A stretch of 31,775 bases of DNA from the NCBI GenBank assembly GCA_964457585.1, contig CAYWFU010000028.1:1-31775 (forward strand), given 5' to 3'. The notes under the pieces are model-generated. The model did no database searches and was not told where the DNA came from. It saw only the letters and a list, made by a program, of their open reading frames with translations. Numbering within the stretch: the stretch's first letter is position 1; each line of letters opens with the position of its first letter. The position numbers and the translations under genes are program-made. Source of the DNA: CAYWFU01 sp964457585 (GTDB taxonomy: Bacteria; JACRDZ01). Positions 1-8,610 of the stretch are shown piece by piece.

Positions 1-88
1 GATTTAAATCATTATATTGATTTTTGGTTTTATCTTTTCCTTAACCTAGCCCTTAACCTTAACCTGATTTATCATAGGAGGATATAAA

Positions 89-967
89 ATGAATAATAAT
101 CCGATATTAGCAATTATTAATGCCCAGTGTTTTTACAAAAAAACTCAAAAACAGCTTAATGAAATTACTCAATCTTTAAAAAACAGAAAAGCGGAAATAA
201 TATTGACTCGTTATAAAGGTCATGCCACTAAGGTGGCATATGAAAATAAAGATACATTCAAAAATATCATAATTGTTGGAGGCGATGGTTCTGTTCAGGA
301 AGTAATAAATGGCATGAATTTAAATGAACAGAGACTCGGAATTTTTCCTGTTGGATACGCAAACAATTTTGCAACTGAACTTGGTTTTAATTCATGGAGA
401 GATTCTCTGAACTTTATTTATCAAAACCAACCCAGCAAAATTGACTTAATTAAAATAACTTTTACTGATTCGGAAGGCAAAAAAAATGAAAAAAAAATTG
501 CATCTTTTTGTTCAATAGGTTTTTTCAATTATCCGCATATTAAATTTCAGCCTGCTGTAAATATATACGATAAAGTCGAAATAAAAAAAGATATAGAATT
601 AATTAAAAAACCATTTAAAGTTAAAGGCAGGATAGATAACGGAGAATGGAATGAAGTAAAATTAAGTGATATTGTGGTTGGCAATACGCGTTATATTCAG
701 CGTAAATCAATTTTCAAAAATGCAAACCTTCAGGATAATTTCTTCCATTGCGTTTTTGGTAATATTACCTCATTAAAAAGATTTATTCATAGTGTCAATT
801 TCATATCAAATACTTACCTCAATTCTGGAACTTTTAAAGACATAAAAAATTTGGATTTAATTTTTGAAAAACCTCAGATAATTGTTCTTGATGGTGAGAT
901 ATTTAAAGATTGTATCGAAATTAGCTTTGAAATTAATCCTGAAAAATTAATTTGTTATAAAAAATAA
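89..967 (+). CDS. YegS/diacylglycerol-kinase-like lipid kinase
   Basis: A 292-residue protein of the diacylglycerol kinase catalytic (DAGK_cat) / YegS-BmrU family, which phosphorylates lipids such as diacylglycerol or related alcohols with a nucleoside triphosphate at the membrane face. Visible signatures are the glycine-rich nucleotide loop GGDGSVQEVINGMN near residue 64 (GGDGT with T changed to S) and PVGYANNFATELG near residue 92, matching the family's second conserved block (usually GTGNDFA). The length is normal for the family and no membrane segment is seen. The start has a strong Shine-Dalgarno, ATAGGAGG, 8 nt upstream. The next gene begins 14 nt after the stop, so they are probably co-transcribed. 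The true lipid substrate cannot be read from sequence. The family call is confident; catalytic activity less so, because the second motif is diverged. Confidence 0.85.
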   Translation: MNNNPILAIINAQCFYKKTQKQLNEITQSLKNRKAEIILTRYKGHATKVAYENKDTFKNIIIVGGDGSVQEVINGMNLNEQRLGIFPVGYANNFATELGFNSWRDSLNFIYQNQPSKIDLIKITFTDSEGKKNEKKIASFCSIGFFNYPHIKFQPAVNIYDKVEIKKDIELIKKPFKVKGRIDNGEWNEVKLSDIVVGNTRYIQRKSIFKNANLQDNFFHCVFGNITSLKRFIHSVNFISNTYLNSGTFKDIKNLDLIFEKPQIIVLDGEIFKDCIEISFEINPEKLICYKK

Positions 968-981
968 TTCGAGTATATATT

Positions 982-2646
982 ATGAAAAATATACTTTTAT
1001 CATTTTTACTTCTTATAAATTTGTTTTTAATTCCCTTTCTATTCTCTCAAAGAATTATATATGCTCAGGATTTTTACAATATTACTTCAAGTGATGATAT
1101 TTATGACCTTTATTATAATGGGAACATCACTGAGGAAGAAAAAAACAATCTGCTTTTTCTTATAGAAAATCCTATCGACTTAAATTATGCATCAATATCT
1201 CAACTTCTTCTATTGCCAGAAATGAATTTAGAGCTTGCTGAAAAAATTGAGCAGAGAATAAATTATAAAAGAATAGAAAATATTTATGAATTAATCTCCA
1301 TTTCTGGAATATCAATAGATCTTATTATCAAATGGCAGCCATTTATTAAAATATCCCCGGCAGGGAAGGATTATCTTTACCAAAAAATTAAAATTCAAAA
1401 TAGTTTTAATGATTCTTATGAAACTTATATTTCCAATGAGATAATCATGCAAAAACAAAATTATAATTTTGGTCTTTTGAATATATATAATGCTGAAAAA
1501 TATTACAAATTTAAAAATCCTATTCCAAAATATTTTCTGTTATATGAAAATAGCACTTTAATTAAAAGATTAATTATAGGTACTTATAAAGCCCGGTTCG
1601 GCTCTGGATTAACTTTGAGCAATAGCTGGAAAGACGAAAATCAATTTTCTCCTGATATTAGTCTTGAAAACAAATTTTATGGGATAGCATTTACAATAGA
1701 ACCTATAAAAAAAATTCAAATAACTTATCTCTTTTCTATATCCAATCCGGAAATAGATAATAAATTTCTGGAAAACCTTAATGGTATTAATTTTACTTAC
1801 AACAAAAATAATAATATCAATTTTGGATTTAGCTGGTATAAAAATGAATTATCTTCAGATATTGACTCAACAAAAATTATTAAAAATGATCTTTTCTCTT
1901 CCTACGGCATTTATTTCAATTTTAAGTCCAAACCTCATTCTTTTATGACTGAATTAGCTCAGACTACAAGAGGAGGTAATGCTGTTATTTCTAAAATAGA
2001 ATCAAATTATCCAAAAACCTCCGGAACTCTTATCTATCGCTATTATGAAAAAGATTTTATTAATCCATACAGCATGAGTTTTTCTGCTCCTGATGATGAA
2101 CCTGATAATAGTGATGAAAAAGGTATTTATGTTCAAATTATACATAATCCTTATAAAATCATATATTTTGGCGGATATTATGATTTATGGGAACATCCTT
2201 CTTCGAAAATTTTTGGAAATAAAAAAAATATTCAATTTAAAAGTTATTTAACTGAATATTTAAGCGGAGAATTCTATCGTACATGGAAATCAGAAAATAT
2301 TGATAAGCCGGGAGATGTCAATAATAATTTGCAGTTTAATATCTCAGTATTAAAAAAATTTAAAATAATTTTAAATGGACTGGAGTCTAAAAATAATTAT
2401 ACAATTGATCGCGGAGCAAGTATAAAACTGTTTTATATCCAGAATAACAATTCACAATGGGAATACAAAATAAAAAATGAAAATATAGATATAAATAATA
2501 CTAATCAAATAAATCAAGAACAGGCAATCCAATACAAATTAAGATTTTATGATAAAAAAAATATTATGATAAATTATACTTTTAAAAATTATGATAAAAA
2601 TAGTGTAAAACATAATTTAAAACTTGAATTAAGACTTTATTGGTAA
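982..2646 (+). CDS. Secreted helix-hairpin-helix protein with predicted outer-membrane beta-barrel
   Basis: A 554-residue protein with an N-terminal signal peptide (residues 1-29: MKN, a leucine/phenylalanine-rich core, cleavage plausible near IYAQ). Residues about 63-125 resemble tandem ComEA-type helix-hairpin-helix motifs (NPIDLNYASISQLLLLPEM, then ENIYELISISGISIDLI). The remaining ~420 residues are alternating aromatic/polar strands (KARFGSGLTLSNSW, GIYFNFKSKPHSFMTEL) ending in a terminal strand LKLELRLYW, whose final aromatic is the usual outer-membrane beta-barrel insertion signal. The HHH-plus-barrel arrangement is seen in uncharacterised envelope proteins of several phyla; a role in DNA binding or uptake is only a guess. 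No clear Shine-Dalgarno precedes the ATG, consistent with coupling to the upstream gene, 14 nt away. Confidence 0.7.
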   Translation: MKNILLSFLLLINLFLIPFLFSQRIIYAQDFYNITSSDDIYDLYYNGNITEEEKNNLLFLIENPIDLNYASISQLLLLPEMNLELAEKIEQRINYKRIENIYELISISGISIDLIIKWQPFIKISPAGKDYLYQKIKIQNSFNDSYETYISNEIIMQKQNYNFGLLNIYNAEKYYKFKNPIPKYFLLYENSTLIKRLIIGTYKARFGSGLTLSNSWKDENQFSPDISLENKFYGIAFTIEPIKKIQITYLFSISNPEIDNKFLENLNGINFTYNKNNNINFGFSWYKNELSSDIDSTKIIKNDLFSSYGIYFNFKSKPHSFMTELAQTTRGGNAVISKIESNYPKTSGTLIYRYYEKDFINPYSMSFSAPDDEPDNSDEKGIYVQIIHNPYKIIYFGGYYDLWEHPSSKIFGNKKNIQFKSYLTEYLSGEFYRTWKSENIDKPGDVNNNLQFNISVLKKFKIILNGLESKNNYTIDRGASIKLFYIQNNNSQWEYKIKNENIDINNTNQINQEQAIQYKLRFYDKKNIMINYTFKNYDKNSVKHNLKLELRLYW

Positions 2647-2679
2647 AAATCTTTTTTATATTTTTTTTATGTTTTTTTC

Positions 2680-2709
2680 TTGACTTTTTTTATTACTTGG
2701 CAATAATAA
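2680..2709 (+). promoter_or_regulatory. Sigma-70-type promoter for the 413-aa gene / argS operon
   Basis: TTGACT at 2680-2685 and TAATAA at 2704-2709, separated by 18 bp, lie about 50 bp before the ATG at 2760. They follow a T-rich stretch after the stop of the preceding gene, so a new transcription unit probably starts here. Assigned by motif only. Confidence 0.5.
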
Positions 2710-2759
2710 ATAAGATTATTTAAAATGGTAATTATAACAATATTAATAGGAGAATTTAT

Positions 2760-4001
2760 ATGTCAAATGAAAGTTTATTGATTTTATCTACTGATGAAGA
2801 AAAAAATCAATTCCAGCAGCTTAAAAACAACTCCCCCTTTTTAGCTGAAAAAGAAACGCAGGCTAAAGATTTAATACTATTTTTTCAGTCCTTTATTACG
2901 GACACCTATCTTGCTTTTTATTTAGAAAAACCAGAAATGAAAAAAATCGAAGAATTATCTCCAGATCTATGGATGAACTATTACCTGGTGGGATTTTTGC
3001 TTGAACATTATCATTATAAAAATATTCATTCATTAACAGAAAAAAATCATCAGAATTCTTTTTGGTTAATAGAAATATTCACAAAAGAATTTGTTAGAAT
3101 AATTACAGAAAAGAAAAAAATTGCTGAAAAAACAAAAACATTAACAAAATTTTTATCTGATTTAAAAAACCAAGGAATAAATTTTTCTAAAATAATTCAA
3201 AAGCCTTCCCCAAATATTACCAAGGAAGAAAAATTAAAAAATAAGCAAATTAGCAGTAATTTATTATTGCTAAAAAGCGAAATGAGAACTTTTATTACTA
3301 AAACAATGGCTGAAGTTAATAAAGCCCTGACTAAATTCCAACCGCTTATTTTACTTGGCAAAGGGCACAATATAGTTCCTTTTCAATTAATTCAGATTTC
3401 TTATAACGATAGATTGGCTTTAGCTGAAAAAATTATAAACAGAAAAGCAAAAGAAATTATCAGACTTTATTCTCAATTAGATTTAGAAAATAAAATAAAA
3501 TATAAAGAGACATATGAATCAACATGGGAAGAAAGGGTAGAACAAGATTCTCCGCAAGAAATTTTTTATTTAACAGATATTACTTCTGAAAAAAAGGATA
3601 AATATAAAAAATGGCTTTTGCATGAATTGGAAAAATATAATCCTAAAGAAAAATATAACACTTTAACTGTTTATATTAAAGCTGGCCATCCTGAATCAAG
3701 AACTGAAGAATTGGAAACTTTTGCTTTAGCTCTTGGGATTATAGAAATTTCAAGACTTGAAAAAAGAAATTTAATTATTATACTTTCAGGCCTTAAATCT
3801 GGTGAAAAAACTTTTATTTTCACACCTGATATAATTACAATTAATGAATTTAATAAAAATACTGAATTATCTACTATTGATGGAATAATTATGCTAATAA
3901 ATGATTTACTAAGCGGAGAAATACCACCCAAACCCAAAATTTCACTTAATCTTAAACTCGATCTTAAGCTTAAACCGAATACTCCTTCAAAAAAAAAATA
4001 A
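2760..4001 (+). CDS. Unrecognised 413-aa protein, possibly a degenerate VWA-domain protein
   Basis: I do not recognise this protein with confidence. It has no signal peptide or membrane segment and is rich in Lys, Glu and Asn. Residues ~210-295 are helical and charged (ALAEKIINRKAKEIIRLYSQ onward), followed by NTLTVYIKAGHPESRTEELE at ~300 and ALALGIIEISRLEKRNLIII. That order (helical region, then a strand, an S/E-rich loop, a long helix and a second strand) resembles VWA proteins of the ViaA/CoxE type. The metal-binding DxSxS motif would fall at KAGHPES and is absent, and the second half of a VWA fold seems missing. The tail is Lys/Leu/Pro-rich. It starts behind a good Shine-Dalgarno (TAGGAG) and ends 9 nt before argS, so it is likely translated with argS. 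The VWA comparison is an inference. Confidence 0.6.
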   Translation: MSNESLLILSTDEEKNQFQQLKNNSPFLAEKETQAKDLILFFQSFITDTYLAFYLEKPEMKKIEELSPDLWMNYYLVGFLLEHYHYKNIHSLTEKNHQNSFWLIEIFTKEFVRIITEKKKIAEKTKTLTKFLSDLKNQGINFSKIIQKPSPNITKEEKLKNKQISSNLLLLKSEMRTFITKTMAEVNKALTKFQPLILLGKGHNIVPFQLIQISYNDRLALAEKIINRKAKEIIRLYSQLDLENKIKYKETYESTWEERVEQDSPQEIFYLTDITSEKKDKYKKWLLHELEKYNPKEKYNTLTVYIKAGHPESRTEELETFALALGIIEISRLEKRNLIIILSGLKSGEKTFIFTPDIITINEFNKNTELSTIDGIIMLINDLLSGEIPPKPKISLNLKLDLKLKPNTPSKKK

Positions 4002-4010
4002 GTACTAACT

Positions 4011-5693
4011 ATGTTAAAAAAAATAAAAGAACTTATAATATTAAAAATCAGTTCATCTTTAAAAACTAGCTATAATAATAATGATTTATTATTAGAAATT
4101 ATGCGTCTTCCAATTATACTTGAAATACCCCCTAACCAGGAATTAGGTGATTTTTCAAGCCCTATCTCAATGCAATTAGCTAAAATTGTAAAAAAATCAC
4201 CGCGTGAAATCGCAAATACTATTTTAAAAAATTTGCCAAAAGGTGATGATCCTTATATTAAAAATATTGCAATCGCCGGCGCAGGTTATATTAATTTTTA
4301 TTTGAATAACCTCTGGCTCAAGGAATCATTACTTAATATTTTAGAAAAAAATGAAAATTATGGAAAAAGCACAATCGGTCAGGGGAAAAAAGTGCAGATA
4401 GAATTTGTAAGCGCTAATCCTACGGGACCACTGCATATTGGTCATGGTAGAGGTGCTGCTATAGGTGATACCTTAGCTAATATCCTTAAATTATGCGAAT
4501 ATGAAGTGGTAAAAGAATATTATATAAATGATGTCGGTAATCAGATGAAAAATCTTGGGAAATCCACTCAAAGTCATTACTATCAGATTTTGGGTAATCC
4601 TATCCCATTTCCTGAGAATACATATCAGGGAGCATATATAAAAGAAATCGCACAATCAATAATAGATAATTATGGGAATAAATATCTTACAACAGAACCA
4701 TCTGATAGTTTACCTTTTTTCAGTCAATATACAGGAGATTATATTTTAAACGGGATTAAAAAAGATCTGGAAAACTTTGGAGTAAATTTTGATATCTGGT
4801 TCAGAGAAAGCTCTCTGCATAACGATGGAACTGTTGATAAAATGCTTAAATTCTTAAAAGAAAAAAATTTTATTTATGAAAAAGATGGCGCTCTCTGGTT
4901 AGCATCAACTAAATTTGGTGATGATAAAGACAGAGTTGTAATAAGCAAAGAAGGAAAAACAACTTATCTGGCTTCAGATATTGCATATCACTATAATAAA
5001 TTTAATCGCGGCTTTTCTCTTATTATCAATATCTGGGGTGCGGATCACCATGGTTATATACCAAGAATTAAGGCAACAGTAGCTGCTTTAGGTTATAATG
5101 AAGCCAGTGTTCATGTAATTCTATATCAGCTTGTTAATTTATTAAGAGATGGAAAACCTGTTGCAATGTCAACACGAACAGGTGAATATGTGGAATTGAA
5201 AGATGTAATTAACGAAATAGGAAAAGATGTATCACGCTTTTATTTTCTAATGCGCACATCAGACAGTCATCTGGATTTTGATCTGGAATTAGCTAAAAAA
5301 CAATCAATGGAAAATCCAGTATATTATATACAATATGCATATGCTAGAATTAGCAGTATTTTTAACGAAGCTAATAAAAAAGGAATAAATTTTTCTGACA
5401 TTTCCAATGCAGATATTTCTCTTTTAAATCAAAGTGAAGAAATAGATATTATAAAAAAACTTACTCATTTTCCGGAAATTATCGAACTTAGCGCTTTAAA
5501 TTATGAACCTCATAGAATAATTAATTTTCTTCAAGAACTTGCAGGAATCTTTCATCCATACTATAATAAATACAGAATTATAAACGAGGAAAAAAATATT
5601 ACTTTAAGCAGATTATTATTAATAAAATGCATTTACATTGTTTTCAAGAATGCTTTAAATATTTTAGGAGTAAATACTCCAGAAAGAATGTAA
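4011..5693 (+). CDS. argS: Arginyl-tRNA synthetase
   Basis: A 560-residue class I aminoacyl-tRNA synthetase that charges tRNA-Arg in the cytoplasm. The N-terminal ~110 residues form the ArgS-specific additional domain. The HIGH signature is in ANPTGPLHIGHGRGA near residue 135. The KMSKS equivalent is VAMSTRTGEYV near residue 385, the usual ArgS variant. The C-terminal DALR anticodon-binding domain includes YYIQYAYARISSIF and ends in LGVNTPERM, a typical ArgS terminus. Length is normal and all core motifs are intact. It begins 9 nt after the upstream 413-aa gene and ends 13 nt before the SPOR-domain gene, so the three probably form an operon. The start lacks a strong Shine-Dalgarno, consistent with coupling. 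No feature suggests an alternative function. Confidence 0.97.
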   Translation: MLKKIKELIILKISSSLKTSYNNNDLLLEIMRLPIILEIPPNQELGDFSSPISMQLAKIVKKSPREIANTILKNLPKGDDPYIKNIAIAGAGYINFYLNNLWLKESLLNILEKNENYGKSTIGQGKKVQIEFVSANPTGPLHIGHGRGAAIGDTLANILKLCEYEVVKEYYINDVGNQMKNLGKSTQSHYYQILGNPIPFPENTYQGAYIKEIAQSIIDNYGNKYLTTEPSDSLPFFSQYTGDYILNGIKKDLENFGVNFDIWFRESSLHNDGTVDKMLKFLKEKNFIYEKDGALWLASTKFGDDKDRVVISKEGKTTYLASDIAYHYNKFNRGFSLIINIWGADHHGYIPRIKATVAALGYNEASVHVILYQLVNLLRDGKPVAMSTRTGEYVELKDVINEIGKDVSRFYFLMRTSDSHLDFDLELAKKQSMENPVYYIQYAYARISSIFNEANKKGINFSDISNADISLLNQSEEIDIIKKLTHFPEIIELSALNYEPHRIINFLQELAGIFHPYYNKYRIINEEKNITLSRLLLIKCIYIVFKNALNILGVNTPERM

Positions 5694-5706
5694 AGGAGAA
5701 ACAAAC

Positions 5707-6516
5707 ATGGTTGTCCCAAATAAAAATCTAGGTGATACAGCAAATAAAAAAGATAATAAAAAAATATGGATTTTCGGTGGGATTGGGATAGTAATATTTA
5801 TAGTTGGATTGATAATCTTATTTAAATTTGTTTTGTTTCCTTCTGAAAATGATGAAGCAATAAAAGAAAATGATCTAGATAAAATTTTAAGCTCTATAAA
5901 AAAAGAAGGGCATGAAGATGAATCTGTATATGGAGGTTTAACTGAAAAGGAAAAAAATTTAAAAAATAATTTTGGGAAAAAAGAAGAAACACATATCGAT
6001 AAAGAATTAATAGCTAAAAATAAAGAAACTATTGCATCGTCTTCACCTTTACCCGAATCTCCATTACCTTCCAGCTTAAAAACAAATGAACTAAAAAAAG
6101 TTGAACCTAAAAAAGAGACAAAAAATGGAATAATAAAACAAAAAATTGAAAAAGATTCAGTAAAAAATGGTACTCCAAAAGAAGAAAAAACTCCAGAAGT
6201 CAAAAAACAAAAAGAAACTCCTAAACCTAAAGAAATTATCACAGCCAGTGTCACAGTTAAAGAAGAAAAAAATTCTGAAAACTTTAAATTTACTATTCAG
6301 GTTGCTTCGTTTAAAAACTCAGAAAATGCTAAAAAAGACTTAAAAAATCTCACTGATCGAAAATTTAATGCGGAGCTAAAAGAGGTAGATTTAGGTGAAA
6401 AAGGAATTTGGTACAGACTGCGTGTTGGAAAATTTAAAACAATGGAAGAAGCAAAATCTGAAATATGGCAATTAAATAGTATAGGGTATAAAAATGCATC
6501 GATAGTTAGTTATTAG
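5707..6516 (+). CDS. Membrane-anchored SPOR-domain protein
   Basis: A 269-residue, single-pass inner-membrane protein. A short cytoplasmic N-terminus is followed by one hydrophobic segment (about residues 22-45, IWIFGGIGIVIFIVGLIILF). A long Lys/Glu/Pro-rich, low-complexity periplasmic linker spans roughly residues 50-190. The C-terminal ~75 residues form a SPOR domain (FTIQVASFKNSENAKKDL to the end, including WYRLRVGKF). SPOR domains bind denuded peptidoglycan at septa and often belong to FtsN- or DedD-like division proteins, so a role at the division site or in wall remodelling is likely but not proven. An AAGGAG Shine-Dalgarno precedes the ATG. The gene lies 13 nt after argS, and argS-SPOR adjacency recurs in other bacteria. 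Confidence 0.88.
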   Translation: MVVPNKNLGDTANKKDNKKIWIFGGIGIVIFIVGLIILFKFVLFPSENDEAIKENDLDKILSSIKKEGHEDESVYGGLTEKEKNLKNNFGKKEETHIDKELIAKNKETIASSSPLPESPLPSSLKTNELKKVEPKKETKNGIIKQKIEKDSVKNGTPKEEKTPEVKKQKETPKPKEIITASVTVKEEKNSENFKFTIQVASFKNSENAKKDLKNLTDRKFNAELKEVDLGEKGIWYRLRVGKFKTMEEAKSEIWQLNSIGYKNASIVSY

Positions 6517-6544
6517 TGTTTTCTTACATTAATATTTTTTATAT

Positions 6545-6573
6545 TTGACAAAAATATTTAATTGTATTAATAT
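6545..6573 (+). promoter_or_regulatory. Near-consensus sigma-70 promoter of hup
   Basis: A perfect -35 TTGACA (6545-6550), a 17-bp spacer and TAATAT (6568-6573) precede the hup start codon by 35 bp. The leader carries a strong AAGGAGGAG Shine-Dalgarno. High expression would fit an abundant nucleoid protein. Confidence 0.75.
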
Positions 6574-6608
6574 TTTGATGGTTTACCTACCAAAATAAGG
6601 AGGAGTGT

Positions 6609-6893
6609 ATGACAACAAAACTGGATCTTATAACTTTAGCTTCAGAGAAGGCGGAAATTTCGAAAGTAAAAGCAGATAAGGCATTAGATGCAATTTTAGA
6701 AGGTATTCAAAATAGTTTAAAAAGAGGTAATAAGGTTACATTGGTCGGTTTTGGGACTTTCATGGTAACAAAAAGAGCTGCTAGAGTTGGACGCAATCCT
6801 AAAACAGGTGAAACAATAAATATTCCTGCTTCAAAAATACCTAAATTCAAACCTGGGAAAGATCTAAAGAACACGGTCAAAAAAAGTAAATAA
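6609..6893 (+). CDS. hup: HU-family DNA-binding protein
   Basis: A 94-residue member of the HU/IHF family, dimeric nucleoid proteins that bend and compact DNA. Recognisable parts are the N-terminal helical body (LITLASEKAEISKVKADKAL), the beta-strand VTLVGFGTFMV, and the DNA-gripping arm RAARVGRNPKTGETINIPAS with the family-typical RxGRNPxTGE motif. The terminus KFKPGKDLKNTVK is also typical. HU and IHF subunits are not always separable by eye; HU is favoured because the gene is single and generic. It has its own promoter and a strong Shine-Dalgarno. Its stop codon ends exactly one base before the stop of the convergent gene on the other strand, with no obvious terminator hairpin between them. 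Confidence 0.96.
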   Translation: MTTKLDLITLASEKAEISKVKADKALDAILEGIQNSLKRGNKVTLVGFGTFMVTKRAARVGRNPKTGETINIPASKIPKFKPGKDLKNTVKKSK

Positions 6894-7337
6894 TTACATA
6901 TAATTATTGTCAATAAAAAAATGACAATTTCGGCAGATTTTACTGCCATTATAAAGTGGTTCCATTATTCCCTTGCATGTATCACATAAAACGGGATCCA
7001 ATATTTCCCCGGAAATTAAATCATCACGCAAAGTATAATCTAAATCCTTTTCTGGTTGCAATTCTTTTGCGGAATCTAATATTTGCAAATAATTCTGTAA
7101 TTCCAGTTTCCCTATTTTACCTGCTGAAAAATCGTTTTGTAATAATATCTCAATCCCTTTATAACTTAAACCACTTCTATTTTTATTTTCTCCCGGACCA
7201 TGTAAAGAAGTAATATAGCTAAAAATTTTTAAAAAAAAATTTCCATTTCTCTTATTTGAAAAAATTTTTTTCATATTTACAATAAATATAACAAAACATA
7301 CAATTATTAATAATAAAGCCAAATAACTTTTATCCAT
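6894..7337 (-). CDS. Small membrane protein with C-terminal zinc-ribbon-like motif
   Basis: A 147-residue protein of unknown function. Residues ~5-23 form one hydrophobic segment (LALLLIIVCFVIFIVN), followed by a basic stretch, which suggests an N-terminal anchor with the rest in the cytoplasm. The C-terminus carries CDTCKGIMEP, a short loop and ICRNCHF, a CxxC-x(n)-CxxC pair that could bind zinc. I do not recognise the family. A CGGAG Shine-Dalgarno supports the ATG at 7337. The gene starts 12 nt after tyrS ends and is the last member of the four-gene minus-strand cluster. It is convergent with hup; the two stops abut. Confidence 0.65.
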   Translation of the reverse strand: MDKSYLALLLIIVCFVIFIVNMKKIFSNKRNGNFFLKIFSYITSLHGPGENKNRSGLSYKGIEILLQNDFSAGKIGKLELQNYLQILDSAKELQPEKDLDYTLRDDLISGEILDPVLCDTCKGIMEPLYNGSKICRNCHFFIDNNYM

Positions 7338-7349
7338 CTATGCTCCGTA

Positions 7350-8591
7350 TTATCTTTTTTTCACCTTAACTTTTTTAAATTTTCGCTTCCCTACTTTAAT
7401 AATATATTCCTCCGAAAAATTAAGAATATGATTAATATTTTCAATTTGAATATCATTGACATATACTGCTTTCTGCTGAATTAAACGCCTTGCTTCTGTA
7501 GCGCTATCAATTAAATTTACAGTACGAAGTAATTTTGCCAGATTTATTTCTTCTTCATTCCATTCTATTTCCTCCAGATCCAGATCTGGAATCTCTTTGA
7601 ATTTAAAAAGTTTCTCAAAATCATGTTCTGCTTCAGCTGCTTTTTCTTCTCCATAGTATTCTGATACAATACTTTTAGCTAATTCTGATTTTGCTTTACG
7701 GGGATGAATTTCTCCTGCTTTAATTCCATTAATTAACAGGGATAACTCAGACTGGGAAATATTTGTCAGCAATCTATAATACTCCAGCATCAATTCATCT
7801 GAAATTGACATTATTTTTCCAAAAATTTCTGATGGCGGTTCATCTATCCCAATATAATTACCATAACTCTTGCTCATCTTCTGGACACCATCCGTTCCAA
7901 CCAAAAGCGGCATAGTCATAATAACCTGCATTTCCTGGTTATAACTTTTTTGCAATGCCCTTCCCACTAAAAGATTAAATCTCTGGTCGCTGCCACCGAT
8001 TTCAACATCGCTTCTTGTAACTACTGAATCATATCCCTGGAACAAAGGATACAAAAATTCAACAATACTGATATCTTTTTGATTTTCAAAACGTTCTTTG
8101 AAATCAGCTCGTTCTAATATTCTTGCAACAGTATATCTTGAACTGAGATCTATCATTTCACATAAAGACATATCATTTAGCCAATCACCATTATAATGCA
8201 GTTCAATCTTTGAAATATCCAGAATTTTAGATATTTGATTCTGATAATTCTCTGCATTTTTAAGAACTTCATCTTTTGAAAGACGCTTTCTTGTTTCACT
8301 TCTACCAGTAGGATCGCCAATCATTGCTGTAAAATCACCAATAATAAATACTATAGTATGTCCTAATAACTGTAAAGATTTAAGTTTTTTAAGTATTACA
8401 GTATGCCCAAGATGTATATCGCAAGTTGTAGGATCTGCGCCAAATTTAATTCTTAATGGCACTTTATTTAAGTTACTTTTTTCAAGTTTTGCCTTTAATT
8501 CTTCATCAGGTAAAACATCAATTGCATTTTGCTTAAATATTTCAAGTTGTTGCGCTATAGTTAATTCTTTTGGTTTATTATTTAAACCCAC
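7350..8591 (-). CDS. tyrS: Tyrosyl-tRNA synthetase
   Basis: A 413-residue class I aminoacyl-tRNA synthetase that charges tRNA-Tyr. The HIGH equivalent is CDIHLGHTVILKKL near residue 55, the KMSKS loop is VQKMSKSYGNYIG near residue 230, and the tyrosine-binding region contains QGYDSVVTRSDVEIGGSDQR. The C-terminus carries an S4-like RNA-binding domain (ATEARRLIQQKAVYVND). Length and domain order fit the TyrS type with a compact S4 tail. Translation starts at GTG, supported by an AGGAG Shine-Dalgarno 8 nt upstream. It sits 19 nt after the lipoprotein gene and 12 nt before the zinc-ribbon gene. No T-box leader is visible, as expected for a gene inside an operon. Confidence 0.97.
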   Translation of the reverse strand: MGLNNKPKELTIAQQLEIFKQNAIDVLPDEELKAKLEKSNLNKVPLRIKFGADPTTCDIHLGHTVILKKLKSLQLLGHTIVFIIGDFTAMIGDPTGRSETRKRLSKDEVLKNAENYQNQISKILDISKIELHYNGDWLNDMSLCEMIDLSSRYTVARILERADFKERFENQKDISIVEFLYPLFQGYDSVVTRSDVEIGGSDQRFNLLVGRALQKSYNQEMQVIMTMPLLVGTDGVQKMSKSYGNYIGIDEPPSEIFGKIMSISDELMLEYYRLLTNISQSELSLLINGIKAGEIHPRKAKSELAKSIVSEYYGEEKAAEAEHDFEKLFKFKEIPDLDLEEIEWNEEEINLAKLLRTVNLIDSATEARRLIQQKAVYVNDIQIENINHILNFSEEYIIKVGKRKFKKVKVKKR

Positions 8592-8610
8592 AATTTTCTC
8601 CTAAATTTTT

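Noticed and set aside
5664..6254. Minus-strand ORF of 196 codons, hydrophobic, opposite the SPOR gene
   Set aside because: The Phe/Ser-rich sequence is the reverse of a Lys/Glu-rich linker, a typical shadow.
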